A stretch of DNA of 64,000 nucleotides from NCBI GenBank assembly GCA_018894105.1, contig CM032124.1:6495501-6559500 (forward strand), given 5' to 3'. The stretch is from Jacaranda mimosifolia. Lineage: Eukaryota; Streptophyta; Magnoliopsida; Lamiales; Bignoniaceae. A model generated the notes under the pieces. It was given only the letters and a program-made list of their open reading frames with translations. It was not told the DNA's origin and did no database searches. Within the stretch, counting starts at the first letter, position 1; each line of letters begins with the position of its first letter. Shown one piece after another: positions 53,043-64,000 of this stretch. The translations under genes were made by a program, and so were the position numbers.

Positions 53043-56000
53043 TGACAATATTTGTTTGAACTTCTTCGTAAGGAATTAAGGATCATGAGGCTGCTGCTTC
53101 TCTAGGAGAGCACTACTTTGGGAAGTTATCAAGAGCTGCATCATAGCGGATATTCACCTTTCAGCGCCACATAAATCAAGGTATGAAATTCCCTGATACG
53201 AAGAATATATGTTGAGACATGTACTAAGGCATGTACGATGTTTTTGTAGTCTTGGGATAGAGGGGAGCAATAAGCTTCATAGGTTTGATCTTCAGCTGCA
53301 TCCAATTTGTTTGTCATTGTCTTAAAGCTGAGTATTACCCATGTTTTTAAGGTTATATCTGTCTAAGATTGTCACTTCCTCCCTCCTTGGCATCGCCGTT
53401 TTAACCATTTATTGGCTGATATTTCAAAAAATTTTGTACCATATTTACACTATAAACCATCCAAAAAAGTAGTAATGATCCTATGTTATTGCCATTTATC
53501 ATATATTGGTACTTGCTAGTAGGTATTTCCGGAATACTTTTATGTTCTTGATTGAGAGGAACGTCTTGCACTTTTGCCGTTTTTACTTTTAATAATGGAT
53601 TCTTATATGCCGCATTGACTTTGTTTGATATGAAGAAGTCTCGAATAATTATTTGGAAGAATGAGGCAAATTGTGTTTGATTGATTAATTATTGGCCAGT
53701 TTTATTAAGTTGGTAAGATATATAAATCCTAGAATACATTCTAATAAGTAATAATGATAATTCTAGTGATTCAGTTGACAATTGAAGGTTAAAATGGTCT
53801 TTCCAAATAAAAAAGATCCAGTAGTTTTGTTTGTTATTACAGTTCTTAGGCTGATCCTTTTATCCTAAACTTTTGTAATCTCGAACTTACTGGCTGGTCT
53901 GCGAATCATGAGCTTTTATAATTATAAAAGAATATTTAATTAATTTAAATATAATAATATATTCAAGCTTACCAGACAAAGTGAAGTTTACTTGATGTGA
54001 TTGTGCTACATTTCAGCTTCTTCTCAAAATATCACTATTATATGCTTGCTTTAATTTGTTTTCAGAAGTTCAAAATGCATTGCTTTTTTTTCCTCATGGA
54101 ACCAATTCTGGTCCACTGACTTGGAATCTTTCTTTCTGTAGTTTTTTCCTCTCTGGCATCTTAATTGTGGGGACTTTAAGGCTGGGTTCTTCCTTTGTTC
54201 ATGAATTGACTGGTAGTTATTATTTTGGTGCATTTGCTTGACCATTTGAATCCAGCACACTTTCCAAAAGTAAGTTTCAAAGACAAATCAGAGAGAGCTG
54301 TTGGAGTGAGTGGACAGATTCTTGATTTCCCCTTACAGTTTCCACAACAGGAGTTAAACCCAAATAGTAGCTCAACTAGTTCTAATAGTAGGCCTAATTT
54401 TGACTTAATGATGGAAAATTTTGACTTAATGATGGAAATGGCATCTTATTTTCGAATTTTTAAACTCATCCAGTCCAGCCATTGGCGTTGTCGTTTATGA
54501 TTGTATAGTCAATTGCATTCGATCCATTATAAAATAATGGTATCTTGATTTAACCTATAATCTATTAGTCACTAAAATATTATAAATCCTTGATTATATT
54601 GTTGTTTTTATATAAATGATCATAATGATGCTGTATAAAAATATATGATTATTCTGTGCTGATGTGGCATTATTATAACTATCAGAATTATACTTTATAT
54701 TTTCTTGAATAATATGTTCAACCTATAGGAAATGTTCAGGATCTTTTAAAGAAAACGGAAGTTTTTAAAAAAGACTTTCATTTAATCAAATGAAATTCAG
54801 TTAAAGGAATGCAAAGGGACAATGCCTTGTGTATGCTTGGGTATAATTTTTGTTCTATTTATTTCTTTTTAATCTCTTCTTACCGTATTCGTATCTATTT
54901 ATTATTATATCCATCAAATTCAATGGCCTAAAATGAGAAAATCTTGGCTTGTTTATCTTTTAAATATAAAATTTGGACAATTCCTTAAATTCTGTGGCCG
55001 AGTTAATGCAGGACCAAGCACATGTATGTATATCAATGCACACAATCCGTACCTGGAAAATAGAGTAATAAACCAAGTTGATTGGTCCAATTCTTTTGGA
55101 ATTATCAAAATAAAAAAAAAATCCATCTTTTATGGGGAAAGTCAATGTTGGAAGAACTCAGCACCAGGCCAATCCAAAGTGACGGATTAAGATAAAACCC
55201 AATTCGCAGTACGTGACACAAAACTTCATGGCCTTGCATGTAATAGAAGACAAATGATTCCAATCAATTTTTGTCTTTTTTCATTATTAACAAATGTTCC
55301 TCGATAAAATCCAGGTTCTTGTCTGGAGAAGTTCTTGTTTTTTTTTGCATGTTTTAATAAAATCAAAATTGTTGGGTTGACTGTGCCTTAATGGTTTTCT
55401 AATCACAGCAAACAAACAAAGAAACTACTCTTGGTGGCCAGACTGAGATACACTTGTTGTCTTATTTGATTCTGTATTTGTTTGTTAGCTGGTTTCTTCC
55501 CTTACCATCTGATAAGCATTGTCTGAAAGCTGGTTTTGCTACTCATCTCACAATATTATATGTAATAATGCATGGGAGAGATTCAAAATCTTGAGTTCTG
55601 CCAGATATGTAAATGTTCCTCACATGCAAAGCCCTTAATTTATAATCCAACCACTCCAGTTCTATTTTCAAATAGGGCACTGTCGAATACACTAGCAATG
55701 TCCGGTAAAATAAGAGCTCTTGCACAACGAACAACCAGATTGTTTAATAGTCTTTTTTGTGGAAGAGGAGAAGAACGTTTCAAGAAAAAATTTATGTGCA
55801 TCAAGGGTGGTGGGCCGAGGGCATTTCGGTCTTTTCATTGGCACATCCATGGTCTTCTTTTTTACATGTTTTCCACAAAGAGAAAAGTTTCAGCAAAATA
55901 GAGAGAACACAACAACCTCTACTATATTATCAATTTTCTAACTCAAAAATTTACATGAAGTCTGGAAAGGGGGAACATCAACCTGTTAGAACTTAGGAAG

Positions 56001-56200
56001 GAAAGGATCTTTCTGGTCTGAAAAGAATCTACAAAAGTAACTTTCCCACCTTCAACACAATCAAAATCCTAAGGTAATGAAGGAGGTCCAAAGAATTAAC
56101 CCCAAAAAAAAGTTAAAAAAAGAAAACCAGCTGGCTTGACTGAACAATAATGGATTGGTTATCTCTACATGGTTACATCACTTCTTCCATTTTTTTTTTC
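53043..56200. other. JmjC 3' UTR and spacer to the neprosin gene
   Basis: Convergent intergenic space of about 3.1 kb. The first few hundred bases are expected to be 3' UTR. Several frames up to 109 codons (54225-54500, 55572-55901) show no family resemblance, and I regard them as chance. A 21-bp direct repeat 'aattttgacttaatgatgga' occurs twice at 54396-54437. Confidence 0.65.
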
Positions 56201-56209
56201 CCCTCCCCT

Positions 56210-59200
56210 TTATGAACACCTAGAGTTTCTTCCAGGACCTCCATAATAAAAATAATTACCCCAAGCATTATTCTTTCCAGCTCTTATATCATAGCAGTTG
56301 GGATGATCAGCCAAAAGATGCAGATTAGATAGTGGGATCAAGCTATTATCCCAGTCGACGACTTGTAAGTTTCTGAAATAAGATGCTTTCGCAAAGCCTT
56401 CATCAGCAAAATGGCCACTGCCCATTTGTGTTGATGTATGATATCCCATTGATCTACCATTCACTATTTCCCCACCAAATTGTATCATGCTAGCATGGTT
56501 TTGTAGATGACTGAACAAGAACGACGGCCAATACCCCACTAGCAGCCCTGAACCAAACTCAAGCCACCAGTGTCCATGCTTTGGATCCTGAACAAAGAAG
56601 GTCACACAAGTCATTGATTGAAGTCAAATTTTTGAATAGTTAAGACAAGATCTTATTTCCAAGACTAGTATCATGAAAATCTTATGCAAGGATTTATTAC
56701 ATGGAAACAGTTTTTAACAGAATTTTAGTTGTAGCTGGTCGTGACCCAGAAACTACTGGTTTTTCTTGGTAGGTCAGAAATACCGACTATCTAATCTATT
56801 CAGTGAACTACTAAGGGCTCATATAGCCCTTGCAGGATTAATCATATTTTTGTTTGAAAAAACTATTTGAAGTGGCTTATTTCGTGCCAAAGAAACTCAT
56901 TTATGAATAAGGATTAATTGTACTTCTCGGGCCAAGGGATTCTGTTGTTTCAATGCATGAGTCAAAATCTTACTATTATATGGGACATGGAGCGTGGACT
57001 GTGACTCCTGCAGTAGGCTTGCAGTTTTTTTCTTTGTTTATTTTATTGTTACATTTTCAAACAAGCAGAATTGACATGCACCAAACTACTGCTTCTATGG
57101 AGATGCCCCTCAGTTTCCTCAAGACGGGCTGTGGGACTTAAGAACGGAATAAAGAAATAGCCATAAACAGTACTAATCAGACACTAAACCTTGCTGGTGT
57201 CAACTAGGAAACAATATTAAATGAGAAACGAGGGAGATTAAAGTGTATTAGCCGAAGAGGAAAGAATCTTGCAATTTTTTATTAGGACAGTGGGAAAGCA
57301 AGCTAAGATGTAGGAAAAATAGAATATTGGTATAGGTTGGTAAAACCACTAAAATGCCTAAATATATGCATCATCTTTGTCCTTGTTGATTAAAGAATTA
57401 GTACAACTAACGGAGACTAACTAAGCATGCTGAGTTTCAACACAGACAACCTAAGAAACTCTTAGTTTACCTACTTGTAAGAAGCAGAAAACTTAACATT
57501 TTGGTTGCGATAATATGTCTAAAAGAACAAAGAAAACATGCATACCTTCCAGATCATAATGCCAATATCAAATTGCCTGCCAGTGTAGGATGATCTTGGA
57601 GATATTGCTGCTCCAATAGCAATTTTATTGTTGATTTGGACAAAACCAGAACATAGTAAGTTGTAGCATCCCGTTGCTTGATATGCATCCGTCTGTTGTG
57701 TAAACGTGCATTAGTACTTTCCCGTTTTCTTATCATTACATAGTATATAACAAAGTTAGGCGAACATTGTCATAATACTAACCGTCCAATATGTGAAAAA
57801 CCTAGGATAATTGTCTCCATACAACTCCGGACTGACCTGTAAGAAAATTGCATAAGCACAACTTAAGAGTCATTCTTTAGTATTCACAATTTGACTTTTA
57901 CATGGAAAACATATACTTATCTATGTCTAACGTTCAAATGGAAAAGAAACTTTTTTAACCTTATTAGGTATTCTGTAGAGGGCTTCATCTGTTTAAAGTA
58001 ATTTTGCTGTCAGTGGGTAGATATAAGTCATAAATTTGTACTACAGGTATACAAACCTGCCAACCAGCTTCAATGGTGTTAAGATCATTCCCAAATGAGC
58101 CAGAAATGACCCATAGTTGTGACAGGCTGAATTCATATTGGTCTGTCACACGGGGCGCCCACACATTTATACTCGCCTTGGCTCCATAATACTGATCTCC
58201 ATTGACAAATGCAACTGCATGCTGCATTTAAGACATTAGAATTTTAGTTCTCTCTCTTGTCCAATTTCAAGAATGTACCATTTTGATAGCTAAAGAACCA
58301 AAGATGCATGAGTTGAAACAGAGGTGAATGTAAGAGAACTTATAATTCTACCAAATAAAATATGTCTCATCTCTCATGTCTGAGTTTCCATTGACAGGTC
58401 TTGATCACATACTAACCTCATGACCACTGCTCATTGTGTCTCGCCTTACGCCCCTTCTGATTTTTCTTCCGAATCTACGAACTGAGCTAGCCCTTAGGAC
58501 ATCTTTCTCTGTTGTTCTTCTTATTGGAATCGTCCCCTCTGGACATGATTCACCGGCATCTGTCCACGACTGTAATGTCTCTAAAATCGACTCGTTGGAA
58601 TCATGTCCCTTTGGCCTTTCTGGTGGTTCCTATATTTTCATGTACAACATTGTTTTCTTTCATAATTGGAATCAAGAATTGAACATAAACCTTTAAACCT
58701 AGTATCACTCTTGTGTCTCTCTGGCATTGTCTGAAGATATGCATCTTTGTATTTTGTGAACTTCTGATACAATTTTCCTATTAATTCACTGTTATAAGCA
58801 GACACTTCCCGAAAATCTTGTGCACAAGAAAAAGAAACATATAGAGACAAGGGATATTAGTCAAGTACCAATGGCTTCTGTCCTTTCAGCTTAGGATGAT
58901 CAAACGCTGGTTGAAGATGAGATTGAACACAATCTATCATATCGCCATCAGGGCTCTGGAAAACAAAGGAAAAAAGACAAAAAAAATCTCAACAACAGAA
59001 TGTCAAAGATTAACCTTAACAATGTACTAAAAAAATGTTCAAGAAAGAAAGAAAAGGACCTGAATTGTCTTGACTGCAGACTTGTTGATCTTCCTGAGGT
59101 ATCTTCTTAATCTGTTCAATTCCTGGCTTGGCCTGAAAGTTTGATTGGCCCGGAGACGGCTACCAGAGAGGGGTTCGGAGCAGACAGGAGTAGTTGAGGA

Positions 59201-59272
59201 ACAAAGAATAAGGAGGAAAGCAACAAAGGTGAAAATGATTGGGAGAGATTTGGAAGAAGAAGAAGAAGCCAT
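56210..59272 (-). CDS. Neprosin-domain (DUF239) secreted protein
   Basis: Member of the plant neprosin family, which has an N-terminal activation domain (DUF4409) and a C-terminal neprosin (DUF239) peptidase domain; the pitcher-plant enzyme neprosin is a prolyl endopeptidase using two glutamates. Seven minus-strand exons: 59060-59272, 58869-58955, 58417-58629, 58057-58221, 57783-57836, 57546-57692 and 56210-56587, all in phase with GT-AG introns, giving 418 residues. An Ala/Ser-rich start and hydrophobic stretch ([14 protein letters not shown]) form a signal peptide. Next come [32 protein letters not shown] and GHEHAVAFV, then [35 protein letters not shown] and HWWLEFG. The glutamates in IEAGWQ and WWLEFG are the likely catalytic pair by analogy. 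Start at 59272 chosen because it begins the signal peptide; an in-frame ATG at 59335 adds 21 non-hydrophobic residues. Activity untested; most family members have no known substrate. Confidence 0.92.
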
Positions 59273-59576
59273 TTTTTTTGCAGGATATTTGTATAATTGT
59301 TCTTGTTCTAACAAGGTTGTTGTGTTTGTATGCATTTGTGTTGTCTTGTAATGTGATCAGATGCAAGGAAACAAGAAATTTCATTCCAAAATTTTGTCCA
59401 TGGAAGAAACTCAACTGCAACTATCACCAATTCCATACAAACCAAAATACCATCCAAAGGAAAAGTTAAAAAAAAAAGAGGAGTGGATTGCAGCAAATTT
59501 CACCCCTTTCTATACTTTTAAAATGACCCCATTTGACAGATAGAAAACAACTATAACTCTTTCTCTCTCTCTTACA

Positions 59577-59578
59577 CA

Positions 59579-59623
<45 letters not shown>
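59577..59623. repeat. (CA)n microsatellite
   Basis: About 22 CA units about 300 bp upstream of the neprosin ATG, preceded by a short CTCTCT run; likely highly variable in length. Confidence 0.95.
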
Positions 59624-59626
<3 letters not shown>

Positions 59627-60759
59627 TTTTCTTGGTTTTGGTTTCTGACAGAGAACCTTCAGGCTGAGGTTATTAAAATAGGCTCTTAACAAGTTGGGTT
59701 TTGTTTGTGGTCAAAAGGGTTTTATTTTTTTTTAAGAATGGGACTTCCATAGGGTGACACACTAAATATTGCTCAAATGACACTGGTCCACAGGTAGGTT
59801 GTTATATATATATATATATAATTATTTTTTTGGGTGGGGTGGGGTGGGGTGTGAGTGGGGAGTTCAAGAAGATATTATAGGTGCATTCTTGATATGCCTG
59901 TTTACTGTGAGTTTTTTGCTGTCAAACCTAATTAGCAGTAAAACTTACCACATTTGCAAGAACCATTTTTTTTCTATCTTGTTTGAGGTTGTCTTTACTT
60001 AACTACAAAGCATTAATGTCTTGTGCTTGAAGTATGCTTGCCTCCTCCATGAGCTTAAACAGTTCTGATCGTCTGTTTCAATATGTGTTCTTTTTTTTTT
60101 TTTTTTTTAATTAAAAAGATTAAATCTCTACTATGAATTCTTTAATCAAGAATTACTATATAAAAATGAGTTTCTGTATAAACAGTTGTGATTGTTTATC
60201 TCAAAATCGTGCATTTTTTTTTAATATTTCTTTTTACTAAATTGTTTAAATCTTCATTGTGGATTTTTTAAAGAATTACTAAATAAAGAGGAGTTATTTG
60301 GACATAATTTTTAGAGGATTACAAGCCCATCTACTTAATAAAAGTTGAAAATATAGATAATTTGCAGATAAATAGACCAAGAGAAGAGAGGGAAGAGAAA
60401 TCAAAATGAAAAATAAAGATAACAAAAGAGAAGGTAGAAAAAGAAAAGACATAAAAGAAATGTACCTTAAATTTTATGACAGTACTAAATTTTTTTGGTG
60501 CACCTGCAATGGTGGACCATCTTCTGTACAACATCATTACAAGTTACATAAAAAATAAATGAAAGAAAGACATCATGATGATGAATGATCAATAAAGAAT
60601 TTCCTTAAAATCTGATGGGCCAAGAAATTAAATAATTACAAAAATTTAAAAGGTAGAAGGGTAATTTTTTTTTAAAACAAGGTTTATTGTCGTAGATTCC
60701 GAACTACACTACGTATACGGGAATTACGTATAGTATAGCCATTAAATACAATAAATTTA

Positions 60760-61035
60760 GTAATAATAACAATGTAAAAATTATTAGTGACAATATATAT
60801 TAAGTGATAATAAATTTTTTATATTTAGTAAAATTTTTTAAATGATAATAATTTTTATTTTGTTAGCTAGCAATGACAGTGACTAATAGCTTAAACTATC
60901 ACTGTCAGTAATTAGTGACAATAAGAATATTATAATAAATTATAATGATAAATTTTATTATAATTAAATAATTTTTTTTATTATTTAACATATAATTGAT
61001 GTGAACTTCTATATTATCATTTACTATCATTAATT
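60760..61035. repeat. AT-rich 'gtgacaat' repeat, copy 3
   Basis: Shares 'attagtgacaa', 'gataataattttattttgtta', 'aactatcactgt' and 'taattagtgacaat' words and their order with copies at 13400-13735 and 62075-62455. No coding capacity. Confidence 0.5.
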
Positions 61036-61254
61036 TGATCAAAAGCTTGCAGTGAAGACATCCTACAACATTCATTTTGAACAATAAAAAATTTGTAACT
61101 TTGTTTCTTCACTTTTTACTTTAACTCTTGCTTGTCTTTGCTTGCCTTAATCCTTAAGATTTCTTGTTTCCTTAATTGATTTTACTACGAGAATAAGACA
61201 ATAAAATCCAATGCGGATTAAACTTTGGTTTAATTTTTTAAAAAATATATATAT

Positions 61255-61620
61255 ATTTACACGACAAAAAATTAGGTCATCAATTAGGCCAATTCATAGT
61301 TGATACTAAAAATTCATAACTTTGGCTACATAATTATCTTAACAAAGTTCAAAACTAATGCTCTGTCATAACTAATCCTCACTACGATCAATCCGTAACT
61401 AATGATCATTCTTTTATACATATATATATATATTAATTAATTTTTATATGGATAAAATATAACTAATCTGTTATACTTTATAATTACAATAATACGAATT
61501 GATAACTAATTATTTTTGTTAATTATAAGTAAAAAATTATATTTGCTATGAAAATTTTTAGCTATATTTTGTAGTTATATCTATTAAATTAATTTCATAA
61601 TAGTTTTTTCATATTAGAGA
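61255..61620. repeat. Dispersed AT-rich repeat B, copy 2
   Basis: Same word order as 9385-9855 ('aattcataac', 'actacgatcaat', 'aactaatgatcatt', 'attaatttcataatag'). It sits between two 'gtgacaat' copies, as copy B1 lies close to copy 1, hinting that A and B are parts of one larger element. Confidence 0.5.
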
Positions 61621-62074
61621 CTTGAATTTTTGATAGTGGAATTATATTCCAGTGTAAGAAAAATATTTTCAATTTTCTTGTACTAAATAAGCATACCTAC
61701 TATATATGATGAAAATTTCATTATCTGTAGAAGATATTACAAAAATGATTATGATGTTGATCGAGATTTCATAATTAATTTCTTGTCCCCTTTCTGGGCC
61801 TGACGTCATAATCAATTTCATGTGATGTTATTTTCCGTTTAGTTAGAAAGACCCTACTCAGTACTCAGGGACTTTCTGCTTTACTCCCAATTAACTATGC
61901 CAACTTTGTTATTATTATTTTCTAAATCACAATGGTTATTGTCAAATAATTTGTCACTCCATTTCTAAAACCCCAATTAATTAAGAAATATTAATAGGGC
62001 TAAACCCCCAAGAGACAAAAATGACTTAATTATTGTACTGTAAATAATTTGATTAGGTCGGTTCACACCACAAC

Positions 62075-62455
62075 AAAAGTAATATTAATTAAAAAAATAA
62101 AAATTATTAGAATAACATATACTGAGTAATAATAATTTTTATTTTATCATTAATTATATTTTTTAAGTGTAAATATATACTTTTCTAGTCACCGTATGAC
62201 ATAATGGATAAAAATTAGTATTTTAAATTATTACTATTGATAATTAATGATTGCATATCAAATAGTAAAATTGTTATTATGGTTTATGACAAGATTTTCG
62301 TTCTTAATAGATTATTGCTGTAGATATATATTACTAATTGTTAATAATGACAATTCAGATATATTTTTTGTTAAATTAAAAATGTGAAAATCATTTTTAT
62401 GATAAAATGAAATTTGTTTACCTTTTAATGTATGTAATTAGCAACTTTCTTTTTA
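62075..62455. repeat. AT-rich 'gtgacaat' repeat, copy 4
   Basis: Begins just after CACCACAACAAAAGTAATAT (62066), which resembles the CACTACAACAAAA end of the CACTA element at 44163 with one base changed in the CACTA. The rest aligns by eye with 13400-13735. Confidence 0.5.
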
Positions 62456-62609
62456 ATTTCTTATAACATTAGTACAACATATAATTCAAAACACGAACAA
62501 CAGCCAAACTCTCTTGCACAAAACCTTCCACCATTTCAAGTTTATATCGACTCAAAAAACAAAGAACATCATTTCAAACTTCCTACAAAGATTATGTAAG
62601 AAAATTTTA

Positions 62610-63050
62610 GGCTATGTTTGGTTACATTTGAATTATTTTCCCAAAATGTAATCAAACATACAAAAAATTTTCCTCTAAAATGCCAAATTAAATTTCTCAA
62701 AATTACCTCTTCTATCTTTCATTATCCCCAAAACTTCTTCATTTTTCAATATATACATACATATTATATATATCATACATATTTTATTGTTATTCTAACA
62801 ATAAAAAAATCACCCAATTACATTTTCACCCCAAAAATCCAACAAAAAAGCATTGATTTGATTGTTATAGTAGAATTTGTCTTCTCCCAAAACATAAACA
62901 AATATACCAAAAATTTTCAAAATAATTTTCTTATTATTTCTAAAATATAAACAAATATACATTACATTCTCCAGCACAAATTTTACATTCTATAACCCCA
63001 CTTTCAAAACTCGTTATCCCAAAACACATAATTCATATCCAAACATTACC
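62610..63050. mobile_element. Tourist-like MITE (PIF/Harbinger type)
   Basis: A 441-bp element with ends GGCTATGTTTGGTTACATTT and, in complement, GGTAATGTTTGGATATGAAT, flanked by TTA on both sides (62607-62609, 63051-63053). It is similar in ends to the element at 25821-26156, so probably the same broad family. The frame 62618-62950 inside it is low complexity and not a gene. Confidence 0.75.
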
Positions 63051-64000
63051 TTAAAAATTCTCATCGTCCTTGAACCCTTTTAACAAAGAAGCAATATATC
63101 TCCTTGTTTATGTTAAAAAATAAAATTAAATAATTATTAAACTCTCCCATTTTGGCATGCGATCATAGAATTAGCATGTGGATTAGCACTAATTTGTGTT
63201 GACAGCAGAAAGTTATGGAGGCCCTTAAAATAGGTTCTCCTTTTAGACATTAATTAACTAATTGTTCAATTTTTTTTCCTTACATCTCTTCTTTTCAGAC
63301 AGACACACTCATTCATTTCTCCCTGCAAAGGAATTAGGAAACTGTTTGAGGAATAATTGGCCCATAAGTGGTCACTCTCATATGCAGAATTCTTACATAT
63401 ATTTTTTTGTTTTAGTGGAAACATTAACTTTTTGTAAAGTTTTTTGGCAGGCCTGAAAGAAGAGATTCCCATCCAACAAACCCAGATGGGCATACATTAT
63501 TATTTATTTGAATATCTTCAATTTTAATACATGTTCTTAGAGTATCAATATCTTCTCAAAATTTGTGTTAGTGGCATGAAATGTTGTGGTGGGCATGTGG
63601 GAAAACTAGTGAATTCTTGCTTTTGATGACATATATTTTTTTTGGGTACAAATTCTTTTTTGTTTTCAGAAAAAAAGTGGGAAAAAGGCTGCCAGCTTAT
63701 GCTTGATGTTTTGGGTGGAATATAATAAAGAATTGATGAGAAAGGAAGACTTGAGAGTGAAATATTCTTTTCTCCCATTTCTATTTTTTTTTTTTTTGGG
63801 TTGGAATGAGTATTAGGTTCTTACATATTGGAGCATGAACATCGGGAAGAGCATGAGTTGATTATATTTTAGAGATTGGGGATAAGGATTCTAATATTCT
63901 TTCATTGTTTTCAAATGAGTTGGATTTGTGGTTGAATGCTCATCATCTTTAAATTCTATATGCTTCCACTTTTATATCAATTATTTGGAGATATAACTTA

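Larger units (their letters stand above)
59280..64000. other. Neprosin upstream region and AT-rich intergenic DNA
   Basis: No gene supported to the right edge. It holds the neprosin promoter (first few hundred bases right of 59272), a long (CA)n, AT-rich repeat copies and a Tourist-like MITE. Frames at 63262-63456 and 63545-63778 are short and unrecognised; a gene starting beyond 64000 cannot be excluded. Confidence 0.65.

Noticed and set aside
54225..54500. 91-codon frame after the JmjC gene
   Set aside because: Contains a short tandem repeat and ends in low complexity; lies outside the complete JmjC reading frame and matches nothing I know.
55572..55996. Overlapping frames of 73-109 codons in three phases
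   Set aside because: Three overlapping frames with no family resemblance indicate chance openness.

Overview
The window is nuclear DNA of a flowering plant, most likely a eudicot. The genes are split by many short AT-rich introns, the intergenic DNA is very AT-rich and full of microsatellites and short non-autonomous DNA transposons, and all recognisable proteins belong to plant families. The species cannot be named from the sequence.

Six protein genes can be supported, and I rebuilt their exons by hand from reading frame, splice sites and family resemblance. In order: (1) minus strand, window start to 4846, the 5' part of FIP37 (plant WTAP, m6A writer complex), running off the left edge; (2) plus strand, 15309-18639, a TIC32-like short-chain dehydrogenase/reductase with 8 exons; (3) minus strand, 20934-25183, the kinetochore subunit SPC25 with 8 proposed exons; (4) plus strand, 33666-37088, an LRR receptor kinase of the RGI/RGFR type with 2 exons; (5) plus strand, 47609-53042, a JmjC oxygenase of the JMJD4/JMJ20 type with 9 exons; (6) minus strand, 56210-59272, a secreted neprosin-domain (DUF239) protein with 7 exons. 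The genes look functionally unrelated; nothing suggests a cluster or pathway.

The spaces between them (about 5-15 kb, 25-33.6 kb, 37-47.6 kb, 53-56 kb and 59.3-64 kb) hold no gene I can defend. They contain transposon structures that can be delimited from the sequence: a 740-bp Mutator-type element with ~245-bp terminal inverted repeats and a perfect 9-bp target duplication (19878-20617); a hAT-type element with a perfect 8-bp duplication (26904-27809) and a smaller one inside a FIP37 intron (2982-3409); a 2.3-kb CACTA element with a 3-bp duplication (41832-44163) that carries a nested insertion; and several Tourist-like MITEs. A family of AT-rich 'gtgacaat' repeats recurs at both ends of the window.

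Points of most interest: three introns with GC instead of GT donors in two neighbouring genes, an unresolved phase conflict near the 3' end of SPC25, in-frame upstream ATGs in the dehydrogenase and JmjC genes, and the nested transposons. I found no convincing new multi-gene system.
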